Origin: CAWIHK01 sp963835935
GTDB lineage: Bacteria; Bacteroidota; Ignavibacteria; UBA10030; CAVZMI01
Length of the DNA stretch: 64,000 nt
Direction of reading: 5' to 3'
Assembly (NCBI GenBank): GCA_963835935.1
Contig: CAWIHK010000005.1
Span: 620,001-684,000, forward strand
Made by a program: the position numbers and the translations under genes
Notes under the pieces: generated by a model
Told to the model about the DNA's origin: nothing
Databases searched by the model: none
Seen by the model: only the letters and a program-made list of their open reading frames with translations
Shown here: in pieces, positions 1 to 9,900 of the stretch
Layout: each line of letters starts with the position of its first letter
Numbering within the stretch: the first letter of the stretch is position 1

Positions 1-1
1 A

Positions 2-1306
2 CGATGTCATAATTGTGTGAAGAAGGCGTGCGTCTATGACAAGTATCGGGAAGAAAACACATTCATAAAAGACCTCGATGAGGTGCACACACTTTTTTAC
101 GAATGTATGGGATGCTTTTCCTGCATTCAAAATTGCACGAAGAATTTATTAACAATGTCTCTCAATCCTGAGTATCTGAAACTCGGCAACGAATATTGGA
201 CTCCTAAAATTATCAGTACAACATGGCTTGAAGCGGAAACCGGAAAAGTGCCGGTATCGGGCGCGGGTTACCGTGGAAAATTTTCCGGCAATGGATTTGA
301 TTCTATGTGGACCGACATGTCAGAAATCGTGCGGCCTACACGCGACGGAATCCACGGGAGAGAATATATCAGCACGTCGGTCAATATCGGCAAAAAACCG
401 TCGTATCTGTCTTTCAAAGATAACAAACTTGAAACTGTTCTCCCTTCTCTTCTGTCTCTACCATTTCCTGTTATTTTCGATTTACCTTCTGAGAAACACA
501 CATTGCCCGTTCTCGAATCATGTATTATCGAGACTGCAAAACAAACAGGCCTCATTGCTCTTATCAACTCGAAGAAATGGCATTCGATTGTACTCGAAAA
601 TAAAGAAGAATACTTAGACAATGTGGCATTCTTCTTAAGTTCAGATGGACCTGATATCCCCCAAAGAATTCTTGGTAAAACAAAATTAGTCGAAGTTCAT
701 GATAATTCAGAGATAGAACAACAAATCGCTTCTATCAAAAACAATCACCCCGGAATGATCATCGCTGTGCGGGTACCAATGGATAGCAAAGCAACGAAGC
801 GTGCGGAGGAACTTGCCCGACTCGATCTCGATGTCATTCACCTTGTTGCCGATTTAAACGGAAATGAAATCGGCACAAAGAACCCAAGGTTCATGAAAGA
901 TATTGTGCGAGAAATTCATGTTTCATTGATTAATAATGAGAAGCGAGATGAAATAACATTGATTGCCGGCGGCGGTATCGGTTTATCGGAGCATATAGCA
1001 AAAGCGCTTATCTGCGGCGCCGATCTTGTGTCGATTAATTTACCGCTTCTGATTGCGATCGAATGCCGCTTATGTGAGAGCTGCAAACCTGGCGATTACT
1101 GTCCATCCAAATTGGATAATGAAATAGATTTGCAGTACGGAGTCGGACGCATGACTAATCTCATTGGTGCGTGGCATTGGCAGCTGGTGGAAGTAATGGG
1201 AGCAATGGGTATGCGCGAAGCACGAAGGCTGCGTGGTGATGTTGGGCGCGCCATATTTAAAGATGAAATTGAAGAAGAAATTTATGGCCCTATCTTTGGA
1301 AAATAA
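2..1306 (+). CDS. Glutamate synthase-related Fe-S/FMN-type protein, 5'-truncated
   Basis: The reading frame is open to the window edge and begins with residues RCHNCVKKACVYD, so the true start lies upstream; the GTG at 17 is only the first start-like codon. A second cysteine group (CMGCFSCIQNC) follows, suggesting ferredoxin-type Fe-S clusters. A TIM-barrel-like region then has an AGGGIG segment and a late cysteine motif, CRLCESCKPGDYC. It resembles the FMN/Fe-S domain of archaeal-type glutamate synthase and is a divergent paralogue of the next gene. The HIDGGYGGTGA loop of that gene is replaced here by HLVADLNGNEIG, so glutamate synthase activity is doubtful; a structural or electron-transfer role is an alternative. 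It is the first visible gene of the redox operon and overlaps the next gene by 23 bases. Confidence 0.75.
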   Translation, partial: RCHNCVKKACVYDKYREENTFIKDLDEVHTLFYECMGCFSCIQNCTKNLLTMSLNPEYLKLGNEYWTPKIISTTWLEAETGKVPVSGAGYRGKFSGNGFDSMWTDMSEIVRPTRDGIHGREYISTSVNIGKKPSYLSFKDNKLETVLPSLLSLPFPVIFDLPSEKHTLPVLESCIIETAKQTGLIALINSKKWHSIVLENKEEYLDNVAFFLSSDGPDIPQRILGKTKLVEVHDNSEIEQQIASIKNNHPGMIIAVRVPMDSKATKRAEELARLDLDVIHLVADLNGNEIGTKNPRFMKDIVREIHVSLINNEKRDEITLIAGGGIGLSEHIAKALICGADLVSINLPLLIAIECRLCESCKPGDYCPSKLDNEIDLQYGVGRMTNLIGAWHWQLVEVMGAMGMREARRLRGDVGRAIFKDEIEEEIYGPIFGK

Positions 1307-2849
1307 AATAAATCTGGAAGAAATTTTGCCGGAGAACACATTTAAGACGCGTGTTCCTCAGGTTCAGATTGAGCGAAAGATAAAAACTGCGCCATCGCGG
1401 TATCGCAATGAAATTGCAAAATATATCGTCTATCGCGATGAAGAAAAATGCAAAATGTGCGGCACGTGCGTACAAACCTGCACGAAAGGCGTCCATGTTT
1501 TAAAAAAAGGTTACAAACTTTTTGCAACTCCTCAGAGTCACAAATGTAACGGAATTGTCTGTGAAAAGACCGGAAATTCTTGCATAGCAAAATGCCCGGA
1601 GGGCGCTTTACGTTTGGTAAAAAATCCGATGATGGATGTGCTCGGCGATTACAGATGGACTGCCGATATGATTCTCGCAACATGGATGATGGCGGAAACA
1701 GGTGAATCACTTCCATCTGATTGTGATTTCGAATATGAGACCGGAAATTCAGGCGGCGGCTTCGATCGAATTCGAATCAGATACCCCGAGAAGCCTGCAA
1801 AAGTTGAAGTGGATAATATTGATATCAGTCTCGAGTTAAATCGAAGAAACGACGATCGCCCTGTTATTAAGATCGATGTTCCATGGTATGGCGGCGGCAT
1901 GTCGTTCGGTTCAATCAGCAATGTAACGCAGTTGTCGAAAGTGCGGGCTGCATCAGCTTGGAATACTTTTTCCTGTTCAGGCGAAGGCGGTTACATGGAA
2001 CGCTTGCGGCCGTACGACGATCACATGATTACACAAGTTGCAACCGGACTCTTCGGTGTCAGAGAAGAAACTATTCAGCGTGTTCCGATTGTAGAATTTA
2101 AATATGCACAAGGCGCAAAACCGGGGTTAGGCGGACATTTGCTCGGAACAAAAAATACGCCTGCCGTTGCAAAGATGCGCGAAGCGGTTCAAGGTATTCC
2201 TCTATTCTCACCATTCCCGTTTCATAGTGTTTACTCGATTGAAGATCACATGAAACACATCGATTGGATTAAACATATTAATCCTCGTGCGCTTATCTCG
2301 ACAAAAGTTTCAACGCCGACCGATGTCGACATGGTAGCGGTTGGAAGTTATTATGCAGGAACCCATATCATTCACATCGATGGTGGTTATGGCGGGACCG
2401 GTGCGGCACCCGATATTTCAAAAAAGAATATAGCAATGCCGATCGAGTATGCAATTCCGAAAGTACATAACTTTCTCTCTGCAGAAGGAGCACGTGATGT
2501 TGTCGTGTTGATTGCTAGTGGAGGAATTCGAAACTATTTTGACATCGCAAAAGCAATAGCTCTCGGCGCCGATGGTGTTGTTGTTGGAACTGCAGAATTG
2601 GTGGCACTCGCATGTGTGCGTTGCACCAGATGTGAAAGCGGCCGTGGCTGTCCGCGTGGTATAGCAACAACTGACAAAGAACTCGCCGCTCAAATGTCGC
2701 TTGAATGGGGAACCCAGCGAATCATCAATCTCTACAATGCATGGGCAATCGGACTTAAGGATATCTTGAAACGTCTCGGAATGAAAAGCATCAAAGAGTT
2801 ACGTGGACGAACAGATTTGTTAAAACATTTGGATATCTCGAAACAATAG
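1284..2849 (+). CDS. Archaeal-type glutamate synthase, Fe-S/FMN synthase subunit (GltS domain)
   Basis: The 522-residue protein carries two N-terminal ferredoxin-like cysteine groups (about C56/59/62/66 and C88/93/100/104). A full glutamate synthase FMN domain follows, with WYGGGMSFGS, GLGGHLLG, the flavin/substrate loop HIDGGYGGTGAAP near residue 368, and the cluster motif CVRCTRCESGRGCPRG near 444-457. The family reductively aminates 2-oxoglutarate to glutamate with ammonia delivered from a separate glutaminase, which is the next gene. I chose ATG 1284 rather than ATG 1233: it has a GAAGAAGA-type ribosome site and starts MALSLENK, avoiding a 74-base overlap. The gene is tightly coupled to its neighbours. 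Family assignment is secure; the electron donor is inferred to be the Hdr module downstream. Confidence 0.88.
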   Translation: MALSLENKINLEEILPENTFKTRVPQVQIERKIKTAPSRYRNEIAKYIVYRDEEKCKMCGTCVQTCTKGVHVLKKGYKLFATPQSHKCNGIVCEKTGNSCIAKCPEGALRLVKNPMMDVLGDYRWTADMILATWMMAETGESLPSDCDFEYETGNSGGGFDRIRIRYPEKPAKVEVDNIDISLELNRRNDDRPVIKIDVPWYGGGMSFGSISNVTQLSKVRAASAWNTFSCSGEGGYMERLRPYDDHMITQVATGLFGVREETIQRVPIVEFKYAQGAKPGLGGHLLGTKNTPAVAKMREAVQGIPLFSPFPFHSVYSIEDHMKHIDWIKHINPRALISTKVSTPTDVDMVAVGSYYAGTHIIHIDGGYGGTGAAPDISKKNIAMPIEYAIPKVHNFLSAEGARDVVVLIASGGIRNYFDIAKAIALGADGVVVGTAELVALACVRCTRCESGRGCPRGIATTDKELAAQMSLEWGTQRIINLYNAWAIGLKDILKRLGMKSIKELRGRTDLLKHLDISKQ

Positions 2850-2853
2850 AATT

Positions 2854-5568
2854 ATGAATTACGATGGTATTAAAAATATTCCGGAATCTAAATACACCCG
2901 CTCGGGCTTAAGTAATGTTGCACTTTTGAACGAAGCGAGGAGAACATTAATCCGGAATTTAACATTTCCCGCCGAGCCAACTTCAATGGAAGCGGAAGGC
3001 GGATGCGGTGTTATCGGATTTTGCTGCACGGAACCTGTTCCCGGAAAACACATTCATGAACCATCACGGCTAATGCACAACCGCGGAAACGGCAAAGGCG
3101 GCGGTATTGCGGCAGTAGGTTTTATTCCGGAACAGTTGGGTATTTCGCGGGAAGTGCTCGATGATTGTTACATGCTCCATATCGCCTATCTCGATTCTGC
3201 TTCATGTTCCGATGTTGAGAAAAAATATGTTGATCCGATATTCGACATCACAACTTCATCAAGGCTGGATACCGTAGACGATTGGAAGAGTGTCCCAGGT
3301 CTTGCAGTAAAGCCGCCGGATGTTTATAGGTACTTTGTCAGAGTGAAGAATAATATTCTAGACAAATTTATCGCTGAACATAAACTCGAAAATATTGAAC
3401 GCAGAGATGCTGAAGATGAATTTGTGAACCAGAACAGTTTCAAACTTAATCATGAATTTTACGTGTCTGCTAAAAAACAAATGGCGTTTGTGATGTCGCA
3501 GGGACGGAATATCATGATCCTGAAAGTTGTAGGTTATGCAGAAGCTGTCACGCAGTATTATAAAATAGATGATCTTTGCGCTCATGTGTGGATCGCCCAC
3601 CAGCGTTATCCAACAAGAGGCCGTGTGTGGCATCCGGGCGGCGCACACCCGTTCACTGCAATGAATATGGCTCTGGTGCATAACGGCGATTTTGCAAACT
3701 ATCATTCGGTTACTGAATATCTTAAACAACGAAATATTTATCCGCAGTTCATCACCGATACAGAAGTATCAGCGCTGATGTTCGATTTGTTGTCGCGAAC
3801 ATACAAGTATCCTGTGGAATACATAATAGAAGCTCTGGCACCGACGACGGAATTAGACTTCGACCGTCTGCCGGAAGAAAAACAGAATATTTATAGGGCA
3901 ATCCAAGCTACACATATTCACGGCTCACCGGATGGTCCATGGTTTTTCATTATTGCCAGGAATGTTGTTGAGGATCGGAAATTTCAATTACTCGGTATTA
4001 CCGATACTGCAATGCTGCGGCCGCAAGTATTCGCTTTTGTCGATGGTGAAGTACAAGTTGGGTTAATTGGTTCCGAGAAACAAGCGATCGATGCAACGCT
4101 TCTAAGCCTTGCGAAAGATGACAAGCGAATATGTCCGGTTGCGGATAAATACTGGAACGCTCGCGGTGGAAGTTATTCGGATGGCGGAGCTTTTCTTTTC
4201 GACATCATTCCGGACAAGCAGGGCGAGTACAGACTGGAATGCAAGGATAAATTTGATATGAAGATCAACATTCCTGAAAAAACAGAAGGTTGCGACTTCA
4301 CAATCGAAAATCCGGCTTCGGTCACGGAAGAACAAATTAGAAAAATAATTATAGAATATGCTGCGGCTGGAAAATATATTTTTGAATTTGTTAAAGACAA
4401 CATTCCAAAGTGGTCATTCGATGAAATCCGTGTGGCTATAAAAGCAATTAAGGAACTTGCAAAAAATAATGAGTACACGGCGTACACGATCGATACACTC
4501 ACCCTGTTGAATGATCGCCAATATCCGACGGGAGAAAAAAGACGTTCACACATTCTCCACATCATCCAGACCGAACTTAATTCGTTATATAAAAATATTC
4601 CAAAACTGAATGCTGCAGAATCGGAAGGATTGATGTATCGGTTGCTCGATTTTGAAACCCGCGGCGATTTGCGAAAACCGATAGCTGAAGAAAAAACGCT
4701 CGTGATCGATTCTAAATTCTTCCCTCCGGAAGGAAATGAATGCGATGCAGCATTTCTCGTTCGCGCGTATAAAATGGGTTGGAGAAATTTCATTCTTTTT
4801 AATTGTGCCGGCCAACGATTTATCGGATGCGGCTTAGGTCCCGAAACGCAAGATGTTCATATCGACGTGTATGGAAGTTCAGGCGATTACCTCGGTTCCG
4901 GACTTGATGGTCTGACTCTTACCGTTCATGGTAATGCACAGGATCAATTGGGACAGATTATTAAAAGCGGCAAATTAATCATTCATGGCGATGTTGGGCA
5001 GACATTTTTGTATGGTGCGAAAGGTGGTTCGATATTCGTCAAAGGAAACGCCGCCGGCCGTCCGATGATCAATTCTGTCGGAAGGCCACGAGTAATAATC
5101 AATGGAACAAGTCTCGATTTTCTCGGTGAATCGTTCATGGCAGGCGACCCGCACAAGAACGGCGGATTTGTGATTGTCAACGGTATGAAATTTGACGAGG
5201 AAGGAATGGTTGTCCCTTTACCTGAACCATATCCCGGAAGTAATCTATTCTCACTCGCTTCAGGCGGTGCGGCATTTATACGGGATCCGCATAGACAATT
5301 AGTTCCCCAACAATTAAACGGCTGTATCTTTTCTCCATTCACTGAAAAAGATTGGGAATTGATCCTGCCATATTTAATGGAGAATGAAAAATTATTTGGA
5401 ATTACGATAGACGATTTACTCACTGTAAACGGCAAGAAACTTGATCCGAAAAAAGTTTATCGTAAAGTGGCTCCGAGCATCAAAGGAACACCTTCCAAGC
5501 CGGAACAAGATGTGTACGGCGAGGAAGACACAGTGGATGATTTGGTTGAAGAAGAAATAATAAAATAA
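2854..5568 (+). CDS. Glutamate synthase glutaminase (class II GATase) fused to GXGXG domain
   Basis: The 904-residue protein combines an N-terminal Ntn-type glutamine amidotransferase with a C-terminal GXGXG beta-helix (about residues 655-835: GCGLGPETQDV, GSGLDGLTLTVHG, GQTFLYGAKGGSIFVKGNAAGRP). In classical GltB these two domains flank the FMN synthase domain; here that domain is a separate gene. The expected nucleophile is Cys51 in EGGCGVIGF, so about 50 residues must be removed, or the enzyme is atypical. Conserved GATase segments include WIAHQRYPTRG and HNGDFANY. The role is to release ammonia from glutamine for the GltS subunit. It starts 4 bases after the upstream stop and ends 4 bases before hdrC, indicating one operon. 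Confidence 0.87.
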   Translation: MNYDGIKNIPESKYTRSGLSNVALLNEARRTLIRNLTFPAEPTSMEAEGGCGVIGFCCTEPVPGKHIHEPSRLMHNRGNGKGGGIAAVGFIPEQLGISREVLDDCYMLHIAYLDSASCSDVEKKYVDPIFDITTSSRLDTVDDWKSVPGLAVKPPDVYRYFVRVKNNILDKFIAEHKLENIERRDAEDEFVNQNSFKLNHEFYVSAKKQMAFVMSQGRNIMILKVVGYAEAVTQYYKIDDLCAHVWIAHQRYPTRGRVWHPGGAHPFTAMNMALVHNGDFANYHSVTEYLKQRNIYPQFITDTEVSALMFDLLSRTYKYPVEYIIEALAPTTELDFDRLPEEKQNIYRAIQATHIHGSPDGPWFFIIARNVVEDRKFQLLGITDTAMLRPQVFAFVDGEVQVGLIGSEKQAIDATLLSLAKDDKRICPVADKYWNARGGSYSDGGAFLFDIIPDKQGEYRLECKDKFDMKINIPEKTEGCDFTIENPASVTEEQIRKIIIEYAAAGKYIFEFVKDNIPKWSFDEIRVAIKAIKELAKNNEYTAYTIDTLTLLNDRQYPTGEKRRSHILHIIQTELNSLYKNIPKLNAAESEGLMYRLLDFETRGDLRKPIAEEKTLVIDSKFFPPEGNECDAAFLVRAYKMGWRNFILFNCAGQRFIGCGLGPETQDVHIDVYGSSGDYLGSGLDGLTLTVHGNAQDQLGQIIKSGKLIIHGDVGQTFLYGAKGGSIFVKGNAAGRPMINSVGRPRVIINGTSLDFLGESFMAGDPHKNGGFVIVNGMKFDEEGMVVPLPEPYPGSNLFSLASGGAAFIRDPHRQLVPQQLNGCIFSPFTEKDWELILPYLMENEKLFGITIDDLLTVNGKKLDPKKVYRKVAPSIKGTPSKPEQDVYGEEDTVDDLVEEEIIK

Positions 5569-5572
5569 ACTT

Positions 5573-6112
5573 ATGGTTATCGTCATCGGTAAAGAAAAGA
5601 AGGACTCCGGCGTACTAAACGCTGTTGAGGAAATTTCTGGTGTCAATATCAGAAGTTGCCTTCAATGCAAGAAATGTACAAACGGCTGTCCGGTAACGCC
5701 GCTGGTCACAACTCCACCATCGGAAATCATCAGAAGATTACAATTGGATGTCGGCGATTCGATTCTGAACAGCGATCTTATCTGGATGTGTGCTTCATGC
5801 GAGACATGCTTTTCACGATGCCCGATGAAAATCGACATGGCATCGGTGATGGATGCATTGCGGATAATTTCTGTCAAGAAAAATACTGCTAAACAACAAG
5901 GCAATGTTCCATTATTTAACCAATGGTTCTTAAGAACCGTGCGCATGTTCGGCCGAACATTCGATTTAGGAATGATTGCAGCATACAAAATCGGCACGCG
6001 AAATTTTATGCAAGACACGGATAAGTTTCCAATGATGCTCAAAAAAAGAAAGATAGCATTATTTCCTTCTTTCAAAGCTGATAAAAAATATATAAAGAGA
6101 ATATTTAAATAA
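5573..6112 (+). CDS. hdrC: Heterodisulfide reductase subunit C-like (HdrC)
   Basis: This 179-residue protein has two [4Fe-4S] motifs, CLQCKKCTNGCPVTP and CASCETCFSRCPMKI, in the spacing of HdrC. HdrC relays electrons from HdrA flavin to the noncubane clusters of HdrB. There is no membrane segment of the kind found in HdrE-linked systems, which fits a soluble HdrABC complex. Its stop codon overlaps the hdrB start by one base (taATG), a typical translational coupling. In an organism without methanogenic coenzymes the terminal disulfide is unknown, so the name reflects family rather than substrate. Confidence 0.88.
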   Translation: MVIVIGKEKKDSGVLNAVEEISGVNIRSCLQCKKCTNGCPVTPLVTTPPSEIIRRLQLDVGDSILNSDLIWMCASCETCFSRCPMKIDMASVMDALRIISVKKNTAKQQGNVPLFNQWFLRTVRMFGRTFDLGMIAAYKIGTRNFMQDTDKFPMMLKKRKIALFPSFKADKKYIKRIFK

Positions 6113-6978
6113 TGAAGTACGCATATTACCCTGGATGTTCGGCGGAATCGACTGCGCGCGATCAACACATGTCGGTTTGTGAAGTATCGAAAGCGTTAGG
6201 TATCGAACTTGTCGAGATCGAAGGATGGACTTGCTGCGGTTCGACCCCGGCACATAATACCGATAAAATGTTATCGATAGCATTGCCTGCTGCAAATCTT
6301 CTCATGGCAAAAAAAATGGGACTTGAAATGGTTGTGTTTTGCGCGGCATGCTATAATAGAATGAAAGTCGCTAACCACGAGATTCAAACAAACCCAAAGG
6401 TACGAAAAGAAATCGCGTCAATGCTGGGTGATTACGACGGAAGTGTGAAAGTCCATCATTTTGTAGAAATATTAATGAAGGATATTGGTGCGAAAAAATT
6501 ACAGGAGGCTTTCACACATTCATTGAATGGATTGAAAGTGGCAAGTTATTATGGATGCCTTCTCGTTCGGCCGCATGACGTAACAAATTTTGATAATCCT
6601 GAGAATCCCACACTTCTGGATAATCTTGTGACGATTATGGGCGGCGAAAGTCTTGACTGGCCGCATAAAGTAGAATGCTGCGGCGGCGGTTTTGCGCTGA
6701 CACGAACGGATATCGTCATCGAACTTTCACATTCAATTCTTGACATGGCAAAATTGTCTGGCGCGCAATGTCTTGCGGTTGCGTGTCCGATGTGCCAGGT
6801 GAATCTCGATTTGCGGCAGAACGATATCAACCAATTTAAGAAAAGTAATTTCAATTTGCCGGTAGTTTATATATCGCAACTTGTCGGATTATGCCTTGGT
6901 ATTTCTCCTGAAAAACTCGGCATGGATAAATGCGTTGTCTCTCCAAAACCGATTGTAGAGTTTATTAGTAAAGAATGA
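6112..6978 (+). CDS. hdrB: Heterodisulfide reductase subunit B-like (HdrB), two CCG domains
   Basis: The 288-residue protein contains both cysteine-rich CCG motifs intact: C9, C41-C42, C77-x2-C80 and C149, C189-C190, C225-x2-C228. In characterised HdrB these ligate two noncubane [4Fe-4S] clusters that cleave a disulfide, so the active centre appears competent. The N-terminus, YYPGCS, is typical of the family. The gene overlaps hdrC by one base and lies 7 bases before hdrA. In non-methanogens such HdrB proteins pass electrons to or from an unidentified thiol/disulfide or partner protein; here the operon points to a link with glutamate synthase or MetV. Confidence 0.9.
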   Translation: MKYAYYPGCSAESTARDQHMSVCEVSKALGIELVEIEGWTCCGSTPAHNTDKMLSIALPAANLLMAKKMGLEMVVFCAACYNRMKVANHEIQTNPKVRKEIASMLGDYDGSVKVHHFVEILMKDIGAKKLQEAFTHSLNGLKVASYYGCLLVRPHDVTNFDNPENPTLLDNLVTIMGGESLDWPHKVECCGGGFALTRTDIVIELSHSILDMAKLSGAQCLAVACPMCQVNLDLRQNDINQFKKSNFNLPVVYISQLVGLCLGISPEKLGMDKCVVSPKPIVEFISKE

Positions 6979-6985
6979 AACATTT

Positions 6986-9900
6986 ATGAGTACGAATAAG
7001 AAAAAAATGACGGGCGCTGTATTAGTCGAAGGCGGAGGCATTGCAGGTGTTCAGGCTTCTCTCGACCTCGCGAATTCGGGTTACAAAGTATATCTTGTAA
7101 ACCGTTCAGCGACAATCGGCGGCATGATGGCTCACCTCGATAAAACTTTTCCGACTGGTGACTGCGCAATATGCAACATCTCGCCGAAGCTTGTTGAATG
7201 CGCAAGAAATCTTAATATAAACATACTCACACTTTCGGAACTAGAAAAAATTGAAGGTGAACCGGGAAACTTTACAGTCACAATAAAAAAATCGCCGCGA
7301 TACATCAATGAAAAGATTTGTAATGATTGTGGAGATTGCACAAAAGCTTGTCCGGTGAATTTGGATGATAAATTTAATCGCGATTTGAACACAAGGAAAG
7401 CGATTCAGAAATATTACGCTCAGGCTGTACCCAACAAGCCAAACATTATCAAGCTTGGCCATGCGCCGTGCAAAATGAAATGCCCGGCGAATGTCAATGT
7501 TCAGGGTTATGTTCAGTTAATAAAGAAAAAAGAATACGTAAAAGCTGTCAATCTTATCAGGGAAAGAAATCCGCTCGCAGCGATATGCGGCCGCGTTTGT
7601 CCGGCTCCATGTGAAACGGCTTGTTCTCGCGGAAAAGTGGATGATCCCGTCGCCATCAGACAGTTGAAAAGATTTGCTTCAGATCAGGAAATAAAATTAT
7701 ACAAAAACGGTGAATTAAAATTACCTGAGCAAAAAAGACCGTTGAAGGATGCAAAAAAAGTTGCAATCATAGGCGCTGGCCCGGCTGGACTGACAGCGGC
7801 CGGCGATTTAGCTGATAATGGTTTCGCAGTTACTATTTATGAATCTAAAGAAACTGCAGGCGGAATGTTGTACTATGGAATTCCTCAGTACAGGCTTCCG
7901 AAAGATATTCTCGATTATGAAGTAGAATTGATAAAGCGAAAAGGTGTCGAGATAGTTTTAAATTCAACCATCGGAAAAGATAAATCTTTTTCTGAACTCA
8001 AGAAAGAAAACAACGCAGTCTTCATCAGCGCCGGCGCACACGTAAGCCGAAAACTCAGTATTCCGGGTGAAGATAAAAAGAATGTTGATTATGGTGTGGA
8101 ATTTCTTCGTAGGGCGGTAAAATCTGGAAGCGCTCTGAGAGTTAAAGAAAATGTTATCGTCATTGGTGGTGGAAATGTTGCAGTCGACGTAGCGCGCACG
8201 GCATTAAGGCTTGGCGCGAAGAAAGTGGAACTCGTCTCGCTTGAACAGCGCAATGAAATGCCCGCTTACAAAGAAGAGGTCGAAGCTACTCTTGAAGAAG
8301 GAATTGTTGTCTGGAACGGTTGGGGGCCGAAACAAATCTTTGGGAATGGTTCCGTCGCCGGCATCGAGTTGAAACAATGTGTGAGTGTTTTCGATGCGAA
8401 TGGAAAATTCAATCCTTCCTATGATGAAAATAATACTATCTCGATAAAGACCGACGAAGTTATTGTCGCTATAGGCCAAATGGTCGATAATGATTTTCTG
8501 AAACACGTCGGCATCGAAACCGAACGAGGATGTTTTAAAACTGATCCTGTCACACTTCAAACATCAATGCCGGGAATTTTTGCAGGCGGTGATAACGCGG
8601 CCGGTCCCGGAAGTGTTATCCAGGCTGTTGCAGCCGGAAAACGTGCCGCAGAATCTATAACTCGTTATCTGAACGGTATCGATATGCTGACAGACCGGTT
8701 CGAGCAATCGCTCAAGCCGATACCGGAAGAACTGCGTTCACTTCCGAAAAATATCGTTAAGAATAAACGCGCAGTTGCCGCAGAACTTTCAGTCGTGTAT
8801 CGTATAAATAATTTTAGTGAGATTGAATCTTCTTTTTCTGTCGAAGATGCGGTTGCCGAAGCCGAACGCTGTTTAAATTGCGCAAAGTGTTCCGAATGTA
8901 TGGAATGTGTTGCTGCTTGCGAAAAGAAAGCAGTCGACCATTCAATGAAAGAAGAAAAGCTGGTACTGGAAGTAGGCGCGGTCGTTCTTACAACCGGATT
9001 TGATGAATTTAATGCAGAAGGCAAAGGCGAATACGGTTTCAACCGGTATCCAAATGTTCTTACGAGTGTTCAGTTCGAACGGATGCTCTCCGCGGCCGGC
9101 CCGTTTGCAGGCCATGTGCTGCGAATAGACAACGGGAAAGTGGCCAAACGAATTGCGTGGATACAATGTGTCGGATCTCGCGATTCGAAATGTGGAAATG
9201 AATATTGTTCCTCTATCTGCTGCATGGCCACGACGAAGCAATCGATGATCGCGTCGGAACATGTCGATGAATTGCAAGGGACAATTTTCAACATGGACAT
9301 CCGGGCTCATGGAAAGGATTTCGATCAATACTACGAACGTGCCCGTGCGATGGAGAACCTGACTTTCGTCAAAAGTATACCGTCAAGAATTATCCAACTT
9401 CCAGGATCGAACGATCTCCGGTTGATCTATACAAATCCCGCAAAAGGTCTAATGCAACAGGATTTCGATCTGGTGGTGCTTGCCGTCGGCATCGATCCGA
9501 AAATTTCAGTCACAGAAAGTATACGCAGTCTCGGTATTGAAATCAATGAATATGGTTTTTGCAAGACGGATAGATTAGCGCCTCTTCTCACATCGAAACC
9601 GGGTGTGTTCGTCGGAGGTGCATTCCAGGAACCAAAAGATATTCCTGAAACTGTAATGCAGGCAAGCGCAGCAGCTGCAATGGCAATGGAATTGCTCGCA
9701 CCTGTAAAAAATACGTTGATGATTTCGAAAGAATATCCTTACGAACATGATGTCACTGATGAAAAAGTGAGGATAGGAGTTTTTGTTTGCCATTGTGGTA
9801 TCAACATCGCCGCAACAGTAGATGTCGAAAGAGTCACGGGATCGATCAAGAATCAGCCGGGTGTTACATTTGCATCGCATACTATGTACACGTGTTCGGA

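Noticed and set aside
1233..1283. An upstream in-frame ATG giving the GltS gene 17 more residues.
   Set aside because: The extension overlaps the previous gene by 74 bases and lacks a ribosome site; ATG 1284 has one.
4173..4793. A 206-codon minus-strand frame inside the GATase gene.
   Set aside because: It lies wholly within a confidently assigned gene on the other strand and has no recognisable domain.
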